Shown: piece after piece, positions 54,996 through 63,542 of the stretch
Layout of the letters: each line of letters begins with the position of its first letter
Position numbering within the stretch: the stretch's first letter is position 1
Assembly: GCA_022821545.1 (NCBI GenBank)
Contig: JAJEDJ010000032.1
Coordinates: forward strand, 54,587-118,586
DNA length: 64,000 nt
Source: Caldilineaceae bacterium
GTDB taxonomy: Bacteria; Chloroflexota; Anaerolineae; Caldilineales; Caldilineaceae
Reading direction: 5' to 3'
The notes under the pieces: model-generated
What the model was told of the DNA's origin: nothing
Database searches by the model: none
What the model saw: only the letters and a program-made list of their open reading frames with translations
Program-made: the position numbers and the translations under genes

Positions 54996-57900
54996 ACCTG
55001 GAAGAACTGAAACGAGAGCGTTTGGAGTGGGTAGAGGCGAGCCGTAAGAATGGCTTTGAAGAAGGAATTGGGAGATTGCTGACGGACCTGTACCCCGACA
55101 ATGCCCACTTCATCTATGAGCTTCTTCAAAATGCTGAAGACGCTCAAGCGACGGAAGTCCGCTTTATCCTTCAGGAGGACAGGGTTGAATTTGAGCACAA
55201 TGGGGACCGTCTCTTTTCGATTAAAGATGTAGAAGCCATCACAGGACTTGGCATCAGCACAAAAAAAGATGATCCGACCAACATCGGAAAGTTTGGCGTT
55301 GGTTTCAAGGCTGTGTTCGCCTATTCCACTACGCCGGAAGTCAGGTCCGGCGAATTCCACTTCCGCATCCGTGATCTTGTCGTGCCCGACACGGATGGGT
55401 TGTCCCCCTGCGTTCATGGCGAGAGAGTGACTCGATTTTCTTTCCCGTTTGACAATCCCCGCAAGCCTCCAATGACAGCCTATGCCGAAATAGAAAAGAG
55501 TCTTCGACAGCTGGATGAGAGCACGCTGCTGTTTCTCGGAAACATCCGAAAGATCGAATATCTGCTGTCCGATTCAACGTTGGGCTTCCTTGAACGACGA
55601 GAAACGGGTAAAAACCGAATTGAGATTCTTGTTGAGCATCCTGAAGAGTCCGAGCCTGTTTCTGTGGCTTATCTCCTTTTCGAGAAAGAGGTAGATGTAA
55701 ACGATGAAGACGGAAATCTTAAGCGTTGCCGAATCGCAATTGCCTTCGGCTTGGAGAAGACTCAAAGGGATGAATGGAGAGCCAGGTTATTGACCAAAGG
55801 CCAGGTCTGTATCTACTTCCCCGCTGAGAAGGAAACGTCCAATCTGCGCTTTCATCTGCACGCTCCTTTCGCCTCAACCGTCGCCCGCGATAGTGTGCGC
55901 GATTGTGAAGCCAATGACAACCTGCGCGATCAACTTGCCATACTCATCGCCGAATCCATGACGACCATTCGAGATCAAGGGTTATTGAACGTAGGCTTTC
56001 TGGCTGTATTGCCAAACGCTAAGGACAACATTCCTCCAGTCTATAAGCCAATCATGGAAAGGCTGATTGAAGCCTTCCAAAATCAGGAATTGACACCGAT
56101 GAAACGGGGAGGCCATTCTGCCGCAAATGGCATTTTCAGAGACACGGGAAGACTGTCTAATCTTATATCCGACAGCGATCTGGCAACTATTCTCGGTAGA
56201 AACTGTTCTTTGCAACTCTGGATTGCTATGCCTCAATCAAGCCAGCGGCGAAATGAAAGAGGAGAGTTCGTCCGAGATACCACTGCTCAGCACCGGAATG
56301 AGAGAATCCGTGATTTTCAAACAATATTGGATATTTCTGAATGGTCAATCGCTTCCCTTGTAAATGAACTGTCGATCGAATCTGAAACGATTATGAAATG
56401 GCTGGCAGAAAAACCAGCTGAGTGGCATCAAAGGCTTTATGTGTTGCTCGGCGACTTCTTGTCAAACGCCCCATCACGTCCATCTCGAATCGCAATAGAG
56501 CGCAAAAATGCTCTGTCCAAACTTCGCATTGTTCCCTGTGGCGATGGCATCTACAGAGCCGGGGGCGAATGCTACTTCCCAAGCGACGGTGTAGAACGCG
56601 ATGAGATTTTCCCTCGCGTCGCTCAAGGTGTCTTTTCATCTGGAACAAATAAACAGGAACAAGAGAAGGCCCGCGATTTCCTTGAGGACATAGGGGTTCG
56701 CGAAGTTGGTGAAGCCGAACGGGTCGAAACTATCTTGAAGCAAAGATACTCTCAAACGGCAGTCGACAATGGTGAGTTTCGTCCTGAAATCAGAGATACT
56801 AAACGCTTCATGGCGCTGTTGGAAAATGATCCCTCCCGGGCGGGACTATTCGGAAGCTACTTTGTTTTCAAGTTGACCAATGGCAAATGGGGAAAACCGA
56901 GCCAGGTCTATCTTGACTCTCCGTATCTCGACACAGGTTTGAGTGCCTACTTCGAAATGGTCGGTGAGAAGTCAGAACGGAAGTGGGCATTCTCTTCGGA
57001 ATACGAGAAGTCCGGCATAGAGCCAGAAAAGTTAGGGAAGTTTGCTGCGGAAGTTGAAGTTCAAACGAAGCTAGCACCGCGACAACAATCTATCTATAAT
57101 CACCCGGAAAGGGCTAAATTGTGGGACGACGGGAATTGGTCTAAGTATAGAATAAGCGAAGATTATGACATATCGGAATTCGACGCATTACTTGCCGAAC
57201 CTGATTTGAGCAAGTCTAAACTTATTTGGAATACTATGTACGAATCGCCTGAATGCTGCTTAAAGGCCAGATATCGTTCAAATGCCTCTTATCCGATCAA
57301 AACGGCTAATTCGACGCTTATCCATAAACTCAGAGAAAAGGAGTGGGTGCCGCAGCAACAAGAGGGTCAGAGCGGCGTTCATTTTTCGAAACCTTCTGAG
57401 TCGGATCCGGATTTGCTTCCCAAAGGTTTTTCGTATGAGCCTCAGGCGCACTGGCTGAAAGCAATTGAATTTGGAAAGAATATGCGAGACCGGGAGGAGG
57501 CTGAACGCCGTAGAGAACAACAATCTACTGACGAGTATCAGCGCAAAAATGATACTGCCAAAGAGATGGGATATTCTTCTTTTGAAGATGGAGAAGAGGT
57601 GGCGGCATTAAGACGTAAAGACCCTGAAGGGTTTAAGAGATGGCAAGAGAGCGCCAAGAAAAAACCAGAATTCCCAGAAAGACCATCGCGGAATCCCGCG
57701 CGCAGAGAATCAAGACTCGCCGAGCAACTTGCCAACGCTCTCGAAAAGGAATACGAGACGAGACCAAGAAGCGTTCGGACTTCACGGGCAAGTATTGACC
57801 CTAATCCCTATCTCAAGGCTCAATATACAGATGACTCTGACCAGATGATATGTCAGATATGCCAGGACAAGATGCCTTTCAAGAAGCGCAATGGCGACTA

Positions 57901-58168
57901 TTATTTCGAGGCCGTGGAAGCGCTTTCCAGAGACTATTTTCCCAAAGAGCACGAAGTACAGTTCTTGGCGCTCTGTCCCCTGTGCGCGGCAAAGTACAAG
58001 GAGTTCGTGAAGCGTGAAGAAGAACAAGAAGCAGCGTTATATCGTGCTCTGCAGAATGAGGAAGGGCTCGAAATACCGGTGAATTTGGGAGATAGGGAAA
58101 CTAGCGTCCGGTTTGTAGAAAGGCACTGGCGGGATATGAAAACGATCCTGCAAGTCTACCAGGAATAA
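54992..58168 (+). CDS. Sacsin-like GHKL (HSP90-type) ATPase with C-terminal Cys4 module
   Basis: 1058-residue protein. The Bergerat ATP-binding fold is at the N-terminus: N-box E43-LLQ-N47-AE-D50-A, then EHNGD, and the lid GKFGVGFKAVF near residue 100. This matches the sacsin/NOV-type group of HSP90-like ATPases. The middle ~700 residues are not recognised. A charged helical stretch (about 830-930) precedes a Cys4 module (C954, C957, C995, C998) that resembles a treble clef or a degraded HNH without the His pair. The DNA is clearly AT-richer than the flanking core genes. The ATG overlaps the helicase stop by 4 bases. Such ATPases occur next to helicases in phage-defence contexts. Confidence 0.85.
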   Translation: MNLEELKRERLEWVEASRKNGFEEGIGRLLTDLYPDNAHFIYELLQNAEDAQATEVRFILQEDRVEFEHNGDRLFSIKDVEAITGLGISTKKDDPTNIGKFGVGFKAVFAYSTTPEVRSGEFHFRIRDLVVPDTDGLSPCVHGERVTRFSFPFDNPRKPPMTAYAEIEKSLRQLDESTLLFLGNIRKIEYLLSDSTLGFLERRETGKNRIEILVEHPEESEPVSVAYLLFEKEVDVNDEDGNLKRCRIAIAFGLEKTQRDEWRARLLTKGQVCIYFPAEKETSNLRFHLHAPFASTVARDSVRDCEANDNLRDQLAILIAESMTTIRDQGLLNVGFLAVLPNAKDNIPPVYKPIMERLIEAFQNQELTPMKRGGHSAANGIFRDTGRLSNLISDSDLATILGRNCSLQLWIAMPQSSQRRNERGEFVRDTTAQHRNERIRDFQTILDISEWSIASLVNELSIESETIMKWLAEKPAEWHQRLYVLLGDFLSNAPSRPSRIAIERKNALSKLRIVPCGDGIYRAGGECYFPSDGVERDEIFPRVAQGVFSSGTNKQEQEKARDFLEDIGVREVGEAERVETILKQRYSQTAVDNGEFRPEIRDTKRFMALLENDPSRAGLFGSYFVFKLTNGKWGKPSQVYLDSPYLDTGLSAYFEMVGEKSERKWAFSSEYEKSGIEPEKLGKFAAEVEVQTKLAPRQQSIYNHPERAKLWDDGNWSKYRISEDYDISEFDALLAEPDLSKSKLIWNTMYESPECCLKARYRSNASYPIKTANSTLIHKLREKEWVPQQQEGQSGVHFSKPSESDPDLLPKGFSYEPQAHWLKAIEFGKNMRDREEAERRREQQSTDEYQRKNDTAKEMGYSSFEDGEEVAALRRKDPEGFKRWQESAKKKPEFPERPSRNPARRESRLAEQLANALEKEYETRPRSVRTSRASIDPNPYLKAQYTDDSDQMICQICQDKMPFKKRNGDYYFEAVEALSRDYFPKEHEVQFLALCPLCAAKYKEFVKREEEQEAALYRALQNEEGLEIPVNLGDRETSVRFVERHWRDMKTILQVYQE

Positions 58169-58803
58169 GCCATCAAATGAAACGATCTCAATAGGCCGAT
58201 CTCTTTCCTGGCACTTTCGACACATTACCCCTGTGCTCTTGCAAGACAGCGGGCCAGGGTCGGCAGGTTTTAGCCTGGCCCTTCGCGCAATCTTTCTGCC
58301 GGTCTGTGGTAGTCGATCATCAATGATGCCTGTACCCCATCTCAACTGGAACGTGAACTGGGAGAGCGATCGACCGGACTTCGGCGTCGATAACGGTGGT
58401 CTATGGTTGGCCCCAATTGCTAGACCACGAAACGGGAAAAATAAGGTGCGTCCCCGGAGGGATGCGTTCTGTCGCCAGCGGAGCACGAACTGATCTTCCG
58501 CCGACGTGCTATAGTTGAGCCGTTGACGCAATCTCTCATGTTTGTAGAAGTCGAAGTATGCGTTTAAGCGGGACTGCAGTTGGCGCAGCCGCGGCCATCC
58601 ATGCTGGCCCGAATCTTTGCGGCGATCAGGCAGACAGTGAAGGCGTCGGACGAGGTCCTGGAGGCGTTAACCGGAAGACGGTCGTCTTAACGCCTGGCCG
58701 GCGGGGACTGTCCGCGAAGAAATGGATGAAACAGAACCGTGCGCAAATCTGAGCGATTGGCGTAAGTGAAACGACGATCTGCCGCCTACGCCAATTTTGA
58801 ATG
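58169..58803. other. 635-base gap between convergent island genes, with transposon debris
   Basis: No intact gene is supported. It contains the transposase relic described separately (58487-58608) and an imperfect hairpin around 58665-58698 (AGGCGTTA...TAACGCCT). A 29-codon frame at 58601-58690 has no ribosome binding site. The stretch from 58169 to 58480 shows nothing I recognise. Confidence 0.55.
58487..58608 (-). pseudogene. C-terminal relic of an IS3-family transposase
   Basis: On the minus strand the frame reads RLNAYFDFYKHERLRQRL, then NYSTSAEDQF. This is the typical end of the DDE integrase core of IS3-family transposases (YF.FYN..R.HQ.L.Y.TP.E.F). Only about 40 codons remain; the catalytic DDE residues and orfA are missing. 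It marks past insertion and decay between the operon and the next island genes. Confidence 0.7.
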
Positions 58804-61761
58804 CTATGGGCTCTCAACCAATACCCTCTTCAATGGCCAGAACGCACTTCCACCTTCGACAAGCAGCGTGTTGACCAGGCTCTCCGTTGCCTCTTTCGTA
58901 GCGGGATTGCGGTAAAGGATCTCCAATGCATCGAACCACTTATTGTCCGAATCCAAAAGCCACAATACTTGCTGATTCTTGCGTTGAACGCCGCCTACAA
59001 GTAGGTAGAGCCGGGCAATCTTAAGCGTATCCTTTGGCGCCGTTTGCGCTAGCCTCGGGCTTACCTTGACAAGCCCATCATCCCAATCCAGAATCCCGTC
59101 GGCCTTTTCGAGGGTCTGCTTCACCCGCCGAGCAAGCCAGGCAGGTTCGAAAAGTTCTCTGTCGAGATTAATCCAAGTGCCAAATTCCATGTACACTTCC
59201 GGCTTCCCGTCCTTCTTGAGCAGCCAGTCCCAGAAATCCCTCAGCCGCTGCCTTCTCTCAGGATGATCTGAAAATGCCCGGTCTGAACTCCCTCCCCATA
59301 CAAATGAGAGCCCCAGAAACTTGACGAAATGCGCGTATTGGCTGGGATATCCCTTTTCCCAAAACAACTTGAACAGTTGATGATCGAACCCGAACTCCTT
59401 GTAACGCATAAAGGCAAAAGCCAGGTGTTGTGCAAGGCGCGCGCCGGGTTCACTGTCATTTTTGCGTAGCGACTCAACGGTGTCTGGCAGTTCAAGACCG
59501 TGTCTATAGAGATTTTGGATTTCTGGATCGAAGAAAATCTCTTGGTAGGGACCTCGCGCCAGAAACCCTCCCCATGCTGCTGTATAAAGATGCTTTTGGG
59601 CCGGCCCGGAGGGAACGATTCGCGGCAGTAGCTTCCGAATCCATTCCCTGTCGCTGAAGTAGAAAGATGGCAGGTAGTATCCGTACAGAAACATGAGCGC
59701 GCGGCTCTTTTCATTCCGCAACACCCGCTCGTACAACCTCTTGACATCATCGAAAATCTGTGCTCGGTCGTCGGGCCTGAACTTTCTTCTATCCTGAAGG
59801 AAAAACTGCATGAATGCCTCGAAAGCCCTGCCGCGCATGGAGTTTACGGCCAGTTGATGAAGCTGGCTGACACTGTAGTCCCTATCGCCGGCAGATGACG
59901 TTTCACCCTGCTCGTCTCCCGGAAACGGATCGGGGCATGACAACAGATAGTCTGAAATCTCCAGTATCCGAACGCGAAATCTGCCAAAGTCGATCGGCGT
60001 CAGGCCATCCCGATCAGTGAGCAATTCACGCAGAACATCGGCCATTGCCGAATGCACCGCGTCCCAGTTGGCAAGCCAAAAATCGTACCAGCCAGGCTCT
60101 CTTCGCCCTCCTTCAAACGTCTCTTTCGCACCAGAGTCCCTGATGCTGGTCAACAGATCGATCACGCCAGCCCAATCGACCTCTGACGCGGCCGCTCTAT
60201 CATTCTTTATCGCTTCACGAACGCCCATCAAGAATGCATAGGTGTAATGTTGATCAAGCAACCCGCGCTCAAAGAACAGGCCGGCGTTCTCGACGTACTC
60301 GCGCAGCCGCTCAGGGATGTCGTTTTTCAACAGACTGCCAACGCCTTCCGCATTCAGCGGGTTGTAAAGGTCTGTTTCACTGTTTTGCGCGTTCAGTTCC
60401 GCCGGCGTCCACGTATGGCGGAGTCTGTTGGCAATCTCGGCGATAGGCAACTGCCCGAACTCTCTCTGCGAAATGGGAGCTTGTGGCGTGATCGTGTTGA
60501 GTTCGCCATCCCCCTCAATGATGCTTGGGCGAGGCTTATAGTCCGGATCAAGCTGGAAGCCTGCTTCCTCCACCTGTTTCTTCAACTCAGGCTTCTCATT
60601 GAGGTAGGGCAGAATCATGGAAAGTAGGTGCGAACCCTTGTATCTCATGACATCAGGCCGCTGGTTGAATTCTTGGATGGTCCTCTGCACGAAGCCCTGC
60701 TTTTCGTCTTCGGACAATACGGGAAATCCTTCTTGCAGCGCCTTCAAGTATTCAGGGGGGAACATTACGAAATAATATCGGTCCATCTCGTCGTAATAAT
60801 TTTCTTCCTCGAACAGGGAAAAAAAGGCATGTTTGAGTTCCTGCCTGAACGCCTGCGGACACAGGCTCAGAACGAACAGACGCAACCTCCGTATCACGCG
60901 GCTCACCGGTAGAGAGGCCAAATGCTCCTTGTAGACCCTCCTGACATCTTCTAAATGGACGCACCGTTCCCCGATCAGACGAACCGCCAACGCTTTTGCT
61001 GCCGCCGCCAGTTCGCGCACATCTTCCTGCAACCCATCAGACTGGCCCGGCTCCAAAGTGAAAAAATCATCCTCTAAGAGTAGAAATTGGTCGGAGGCAG
61101 CCATGATCTCAGCCAACTTGCTTGTCGTCAGGACCAGCGCGCGTTCCGCGTATTCATCATCCACAGCGGCCAACTGTTCGAAAAGCTTCGTACGGGAGAG
61201 ATCATCCAAATAGAATGGACTTTCGCGATAAGTAGACACATGGCCCGTCTCTTCTCCCGGGCGCACAGCCAGCACGGCCTCGGCAAGAAGGAGGAAGCTC
61301 TCAAAATCGTTGGCGTCAGCGAGGGTCCTGAGCATCTCCTCATATTCGAAGCCCGAATGGCTGTATACTTCATCCAGCAGCGGCACCCAGTTCTCAGCCC
61401 TGATCTTGCAAACTACGCGCGCCAACTGGTCCGCCGGCAGCGCGCCGCAGATCGGCACAAAACCGTAAGCAGCCTCCTGACTCCGCATATCCGTGCCTAT
61501 CGGGACCTCCAGCATAATGTCCACAACCTGCGCCGGACACTTTCCCGCCATGCGCAAGAGATAGCCAAGCTCCGGCGTCCTGAACCCATCGAGGGACGCG
61601 TCCTCTTCCTTGAAAACATCCAGAAACCCATTCCGCCACAGCCAGTCCAGCCAGCGCTCGTCAGCCTTGTGGTAGAAATAGCGGCGAGCATCCAGGTTCA
61701 TCTGAAGAAGTTTCTGAATCCGCTCTTTCTTCACTGCTGCTGGCGGGGCATCTATAGTCAT
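58804..61761 (-). CDS. Large helical-repeat protein of unknown function (985 residues)
   Basis: About 985 residues, strongly alpha-helical and acidic, with no P-loop, nuclease or methyltransferase motif that I can see. The C-terminal half has tandem helices with conserved aromatic positions (GRAFEAFMQFFLQ, SRALMFLYGYYLPSFYF, HLYTAAWGGFLARG, LAQHLAFAFMRY). They resemble the helical repeat tails of large defence ATPases and DUF4020-type regions. The N-terminal part (KERIQKLLQMNLDARRYFYH) is also helical. The ATG at 61761 is chosen for GGGGAGG six bases upstream. It follows a 170-residue gene in the same direction. Function unknown; a sensor or scaffold role is a guess. Confidence 0.72.
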   Translation of the reverse strand: MTIDAPPAAVKKERIQKLLQMNLDARRYFYHKADERWLDWLWRNGFLDVFKEEDASLDGFRTPELGYLLRMAGKCPAQVVDIMLEVPIGTDMRSQEAAYGFVPICGALPADQLARVVCKIRAENWVPLLDEVYSHSGFEYEEMLRTLADANDFESFLLLAEAVLAVRPGEETGHVSTYRESPFYLDDLSRTKLFEQLAAVDDEYAERALVLTTSKLAEIMAASDQFLLLEDDFFTLEPGQSDGLQEDVRELAAAAKALAVRLIGERCVHLEDVRRVYKEHLASLPVSRVIRRLRLFVLSLCPQAFRQELKHAFFSLFEEENYYDEMDRYYFVMFPPEYLKALQEGFPVLSEDEKQGFVQRTIQEFNQRPDVMRYKGSHLLSMILPYLNEKPELKKQVEEAGFQLDPDYKPRPSIIEGDGELNTITPQAPISQREFGQLPIAEIANRLRHTWTPAELNAQNSETDLYNPLNAEGVGSLLKNDIPERLREYVENAGLFFERGLLDQHYTYAFLMGVREAIKNDRAAASEVDWAGVIDLLTSIRDSGAKETFEGGRREPGWYDFWLANWDAVHSAMADVLRELLTDRDGLTPIDFGRFRVRILEISDYLLSCPDPFPGDEQGETSSAGDRDYSVSQLHQLAVNSMRGRAFEAFMQFFLQDRRKFRPDDRAQIFDDVKRLYERVLRNEKSRALMFLYGYYLPSFYFSDREWIRKLLPRIVPSGPAQKHLYTAAWGGFLARGPYQEIFFDPEIQNLYRHGLELPDTVESLRKNDSEPGARLAQHLAFAFMRYKEFGFDHQLFKLFWEKGYPSQYAHFVKFLGLSFVWGGSSDRAFSDHPERRQRLRDFWDWLLKKDGKPEVYMEFGTWINLDRELFEPAWLARRVKQTLEKADGILDWDDGLVKVSPRLAQTAPKDTLKIARLYLLVGGVQRKNQQVLWLLDSDNKWFDALEILYRNPATKEATESLVNTLLVEGGSAFWPLKRVLVESP

Positions 61762-61788
61762 AGCTTCCTCCCCTGGCAATACTGCGCA

Positions 61789-62301
61789 TTACTGAGGCGG
61801 CCCACTACTCGAAATCTCATCAATCTCTCTATGGATATCAAGTTGCCGAGTCAATGCTTGACCCATAGCCCTCTCAAACTCAGCCAGTAGTTGCCCATAG
61901 TCAGAGCTTGTGGATGCAGTGCGATCATGATGAGCCAGATCGGTCAATCTGCCATACACTCTCCCTACTGCATCGATTGAGCGGTCATCAATGGACACAG
62001 AGCCGTAGTTCTCAAACACCGTTTTCTTTTTGTCGGTTATCTCTTTATACCCAGGGCTCCAAATAGGATAAAGAATCTCGCGCAAAGAGTGGGCGGCTTG
62101 AGCGATCCAGTCGGGATTGCTCCGGCATTCTGCTCTACTGGCAAAAACCGCGCCGCGGAACATATTCGATGGTCTCACGTGCAAGTTGTATGGATCGTAC
62201 AGTTCATCCAAACGCCTGCAAAGCTCCTCTTGTTCTGCAGTCAAACGAACCGGCGGTAGAGACCCTTCACCGGTCAATTGTGGTTGCAACTCATCTGCCA
62301 T
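61789..62301 (-). CDS. Hypothetical helical protein (170 residues), partner of the 985-residue protein
   Basis: I do not recognise this protein with confidence. It is helical, with PSNMFRGAVFASRAEC and NPDWIAQAAHSLREILYP, then KEITDKKKTVFENYG and a final acidic helix. The R/H arrangement in the AHSLRE region is reminiscent of HEPN-like proteins, but no clear RX4-6H motif is met. It lies 27 bases upstream of the 985-residue gene on the same strand, so the two are very probably co-transcribed. Confidence 0.6.
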   Translation of the reverse strand: MADELQPQLTGEGSLPPVRLTAEQEELCRRLDELYDPYNLHVRPSNMFRGAVFASRAECRSNPDWIAQAAHSLREILYPIWSPGYKEITDKKKTVFENYGSVSIDDRSIDAVGRVYGRLTDLAHHDRTASTSSDYGQLLAEFERAMGQALTRQLDIHREIDEISSSGPPQ

Positions 62302-62781
62302 AGTTGTCGATAAACCTCATTCCTTAGCCGGTCAGCTTGCACAGATTATACACCAGCCGATCAACCTCCGCTCGCTTCACCAGCCCCCACCGCCAGCGCC
62401 CCCTCCACAATCTCCACCGTCTCCAAACTCCCACTGAACACCTTTCCAGCCATCCGCATAATGTACGGCGCATCATCCGCCCGATTCGAATCGTTCACGG
62501 TCCCGCCGCATCTGTCTTCACCCGGCACCGGGCTACGAACACGCCAACGCCGGCCGGTTCCCCAGCCAGAAGTTGAACGCTTCCGCGAGGATGCGGTCCA
62601 GCGTCAGGAAGTTGTGATGGCGCGGTTGCGTTCAGTAATTGGAGAGGGGAATCCTGCCGACAGGCCGGTCAAGCGGCTTGTCGGGCGTTTTGAGCCGGGG
62701 AGAGGGTATTCCGCGGCTAATCTTCGCGGCTCTTCGTGGATATGGGCCGGCCGCGTGCCGGCCGGCCCCGGTTCAGCTCTG
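62302..62781. other. 480-base degenerate region with methyltransferase debris
   Basis: No intact gene is supported in any frame. The minus strand carries broken coding-like stretches: one near 62545-62635 (LDRILAEAFNFWLGNRP) and the methyltransferase-like tail described separately. The rest shows frame breaks and GC-rich filler. Confidence 0.5.
62324..62498 (-). pseudogene. Possible 3' relic of an adenine-specific DNA methyltransferase
   Basis: The minus-strand frame ending at 62324 reads LVKRAEVDRLVYNLCKLT and then a stop. This resembles the C-terminal tail IDRLVYELYGLTEEE common in type IIG/PglX-like N6-adenine methyltransferases. The preceding bases (62498 to ~62384) continue in another frame as YIMRMAGKVFSGSLETVE, implying a frameshift. 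Only about 58 codons remain and no catalytic motif is present, so the assignment rests on the tail alone. Confidence 0.35.
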
Positions 62782-63429
62782 CTATCTTCCTTTCCCTGCG
62801 CGCTCCCGTTTCTCACGCCCCCATGACTCCGCCAGCGTTTCGCCGCTGTGGGCGCGCTCAATCAACCGCTCCCGCCGTTCGCGCTGCTCATTACGCACAC
62901 GGGTGTCTCCCCATACCTCGTGGTCGCTCATTCCGAGTAAGTATTCCAGTCGCCAAGTTGCATCCAACCACAGGCTGGCCAGCACAGCGGGATCAGCCCA
63001 GTAACGCTCCATCTCGTCCCATTCGGACCGGCACGGATCGCAAAAGCCGAAGGAGCCTTCCGCCCAATTATCGTCCGGCGGGTAGCACTCGTCCACCGGC
63101 AAGGGCGAGCCATCAGGCTTGACGAACAAAGCCGCGTAGCGAGCATCTATCGCCGCGCGCAGACGCGCCAGTTCGGTATCGTCTTTCCAGGGATCGGAAC
63201 CGTCTTTCCAGAGTTCGGGATTGGGAACAGGACACTTGTGCCGTTCGGGATCATAGCCAGGGGCAGGATCCGTCCGCTTCTGCTCACATCGCCGGCAGCC
63301 CTCAAACTCCGCTCCGAACTGCTCGTCGGGATGTAAAATGCCTCGAAGGCGGCCGCGCAACGACACATCATGATACAATTCAAGTCCTCGCTGCATCGCC
63401 TCTACATCCACCCGTTCAACCGTGGTCAT
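62782..63429 (-). CDS. Hypothetical Cys-rich protein (215 residues)
   Basis: I do not recognise this protein. It has a CRRC pair near residue 45, HKCP after it and CDPC at about residue 130, so a structural zinc site is plausible. The rest is acidic with several Trp residues (NPELWKDGSDPWKDD, WATWRLEYLL-like helix) and a very basic C-terminal tail (RERRERLIERA, REKRERAGKGR) suited to nucleic acid binding. GGAGGAGAG precedes the ATG. It lies at the right edge of the accessory island. Confidence 0.6.
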   Translation of the reverse strand: MTTVERVDVEAMQRGLELYHDVSLRGRLRGILHPDEQFGAEFEGCRRCEQKRTDPAPGYDPERHKCPVPNPELWKDGSDPWKDDTELARLRAAIDARYAALFVKPDGSPLPVDECYPPDDNWAEGSFGFCDPCRSEWDEMERYWADPAVLASLWLDATWRLEYLLGMSDHEVWGDTRVRNEQRERRERLIERAHSGETLAESWGREKRERAGKGR

Positions 63430-63542
63430 AGTATCTCTCCTCCATCTGATGATATCTGCCGACCCGATTGCCAGCGGGATACTCTATGTCCTCACAGACT
63501 TTCCCTAGCCAAGTTGCTCTAAGCCCTGAGCGTCGGGCACGC

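Noticed and set aside
51262..58168. DISARM system
   Set aside because: The SNF2 helicase resembles DrmD in type, but DrmA, DrmB (DUF1998), DrmC (phospholipase D) and the methyltransferase are absent, and a GHKL ATPase is present instead.
58601..58690. 29-codon open frame in the island gap
   Set aside because: No ribosome binding site, no similarity, and it overlaps a transposase relic on the other strand and a hairpin.
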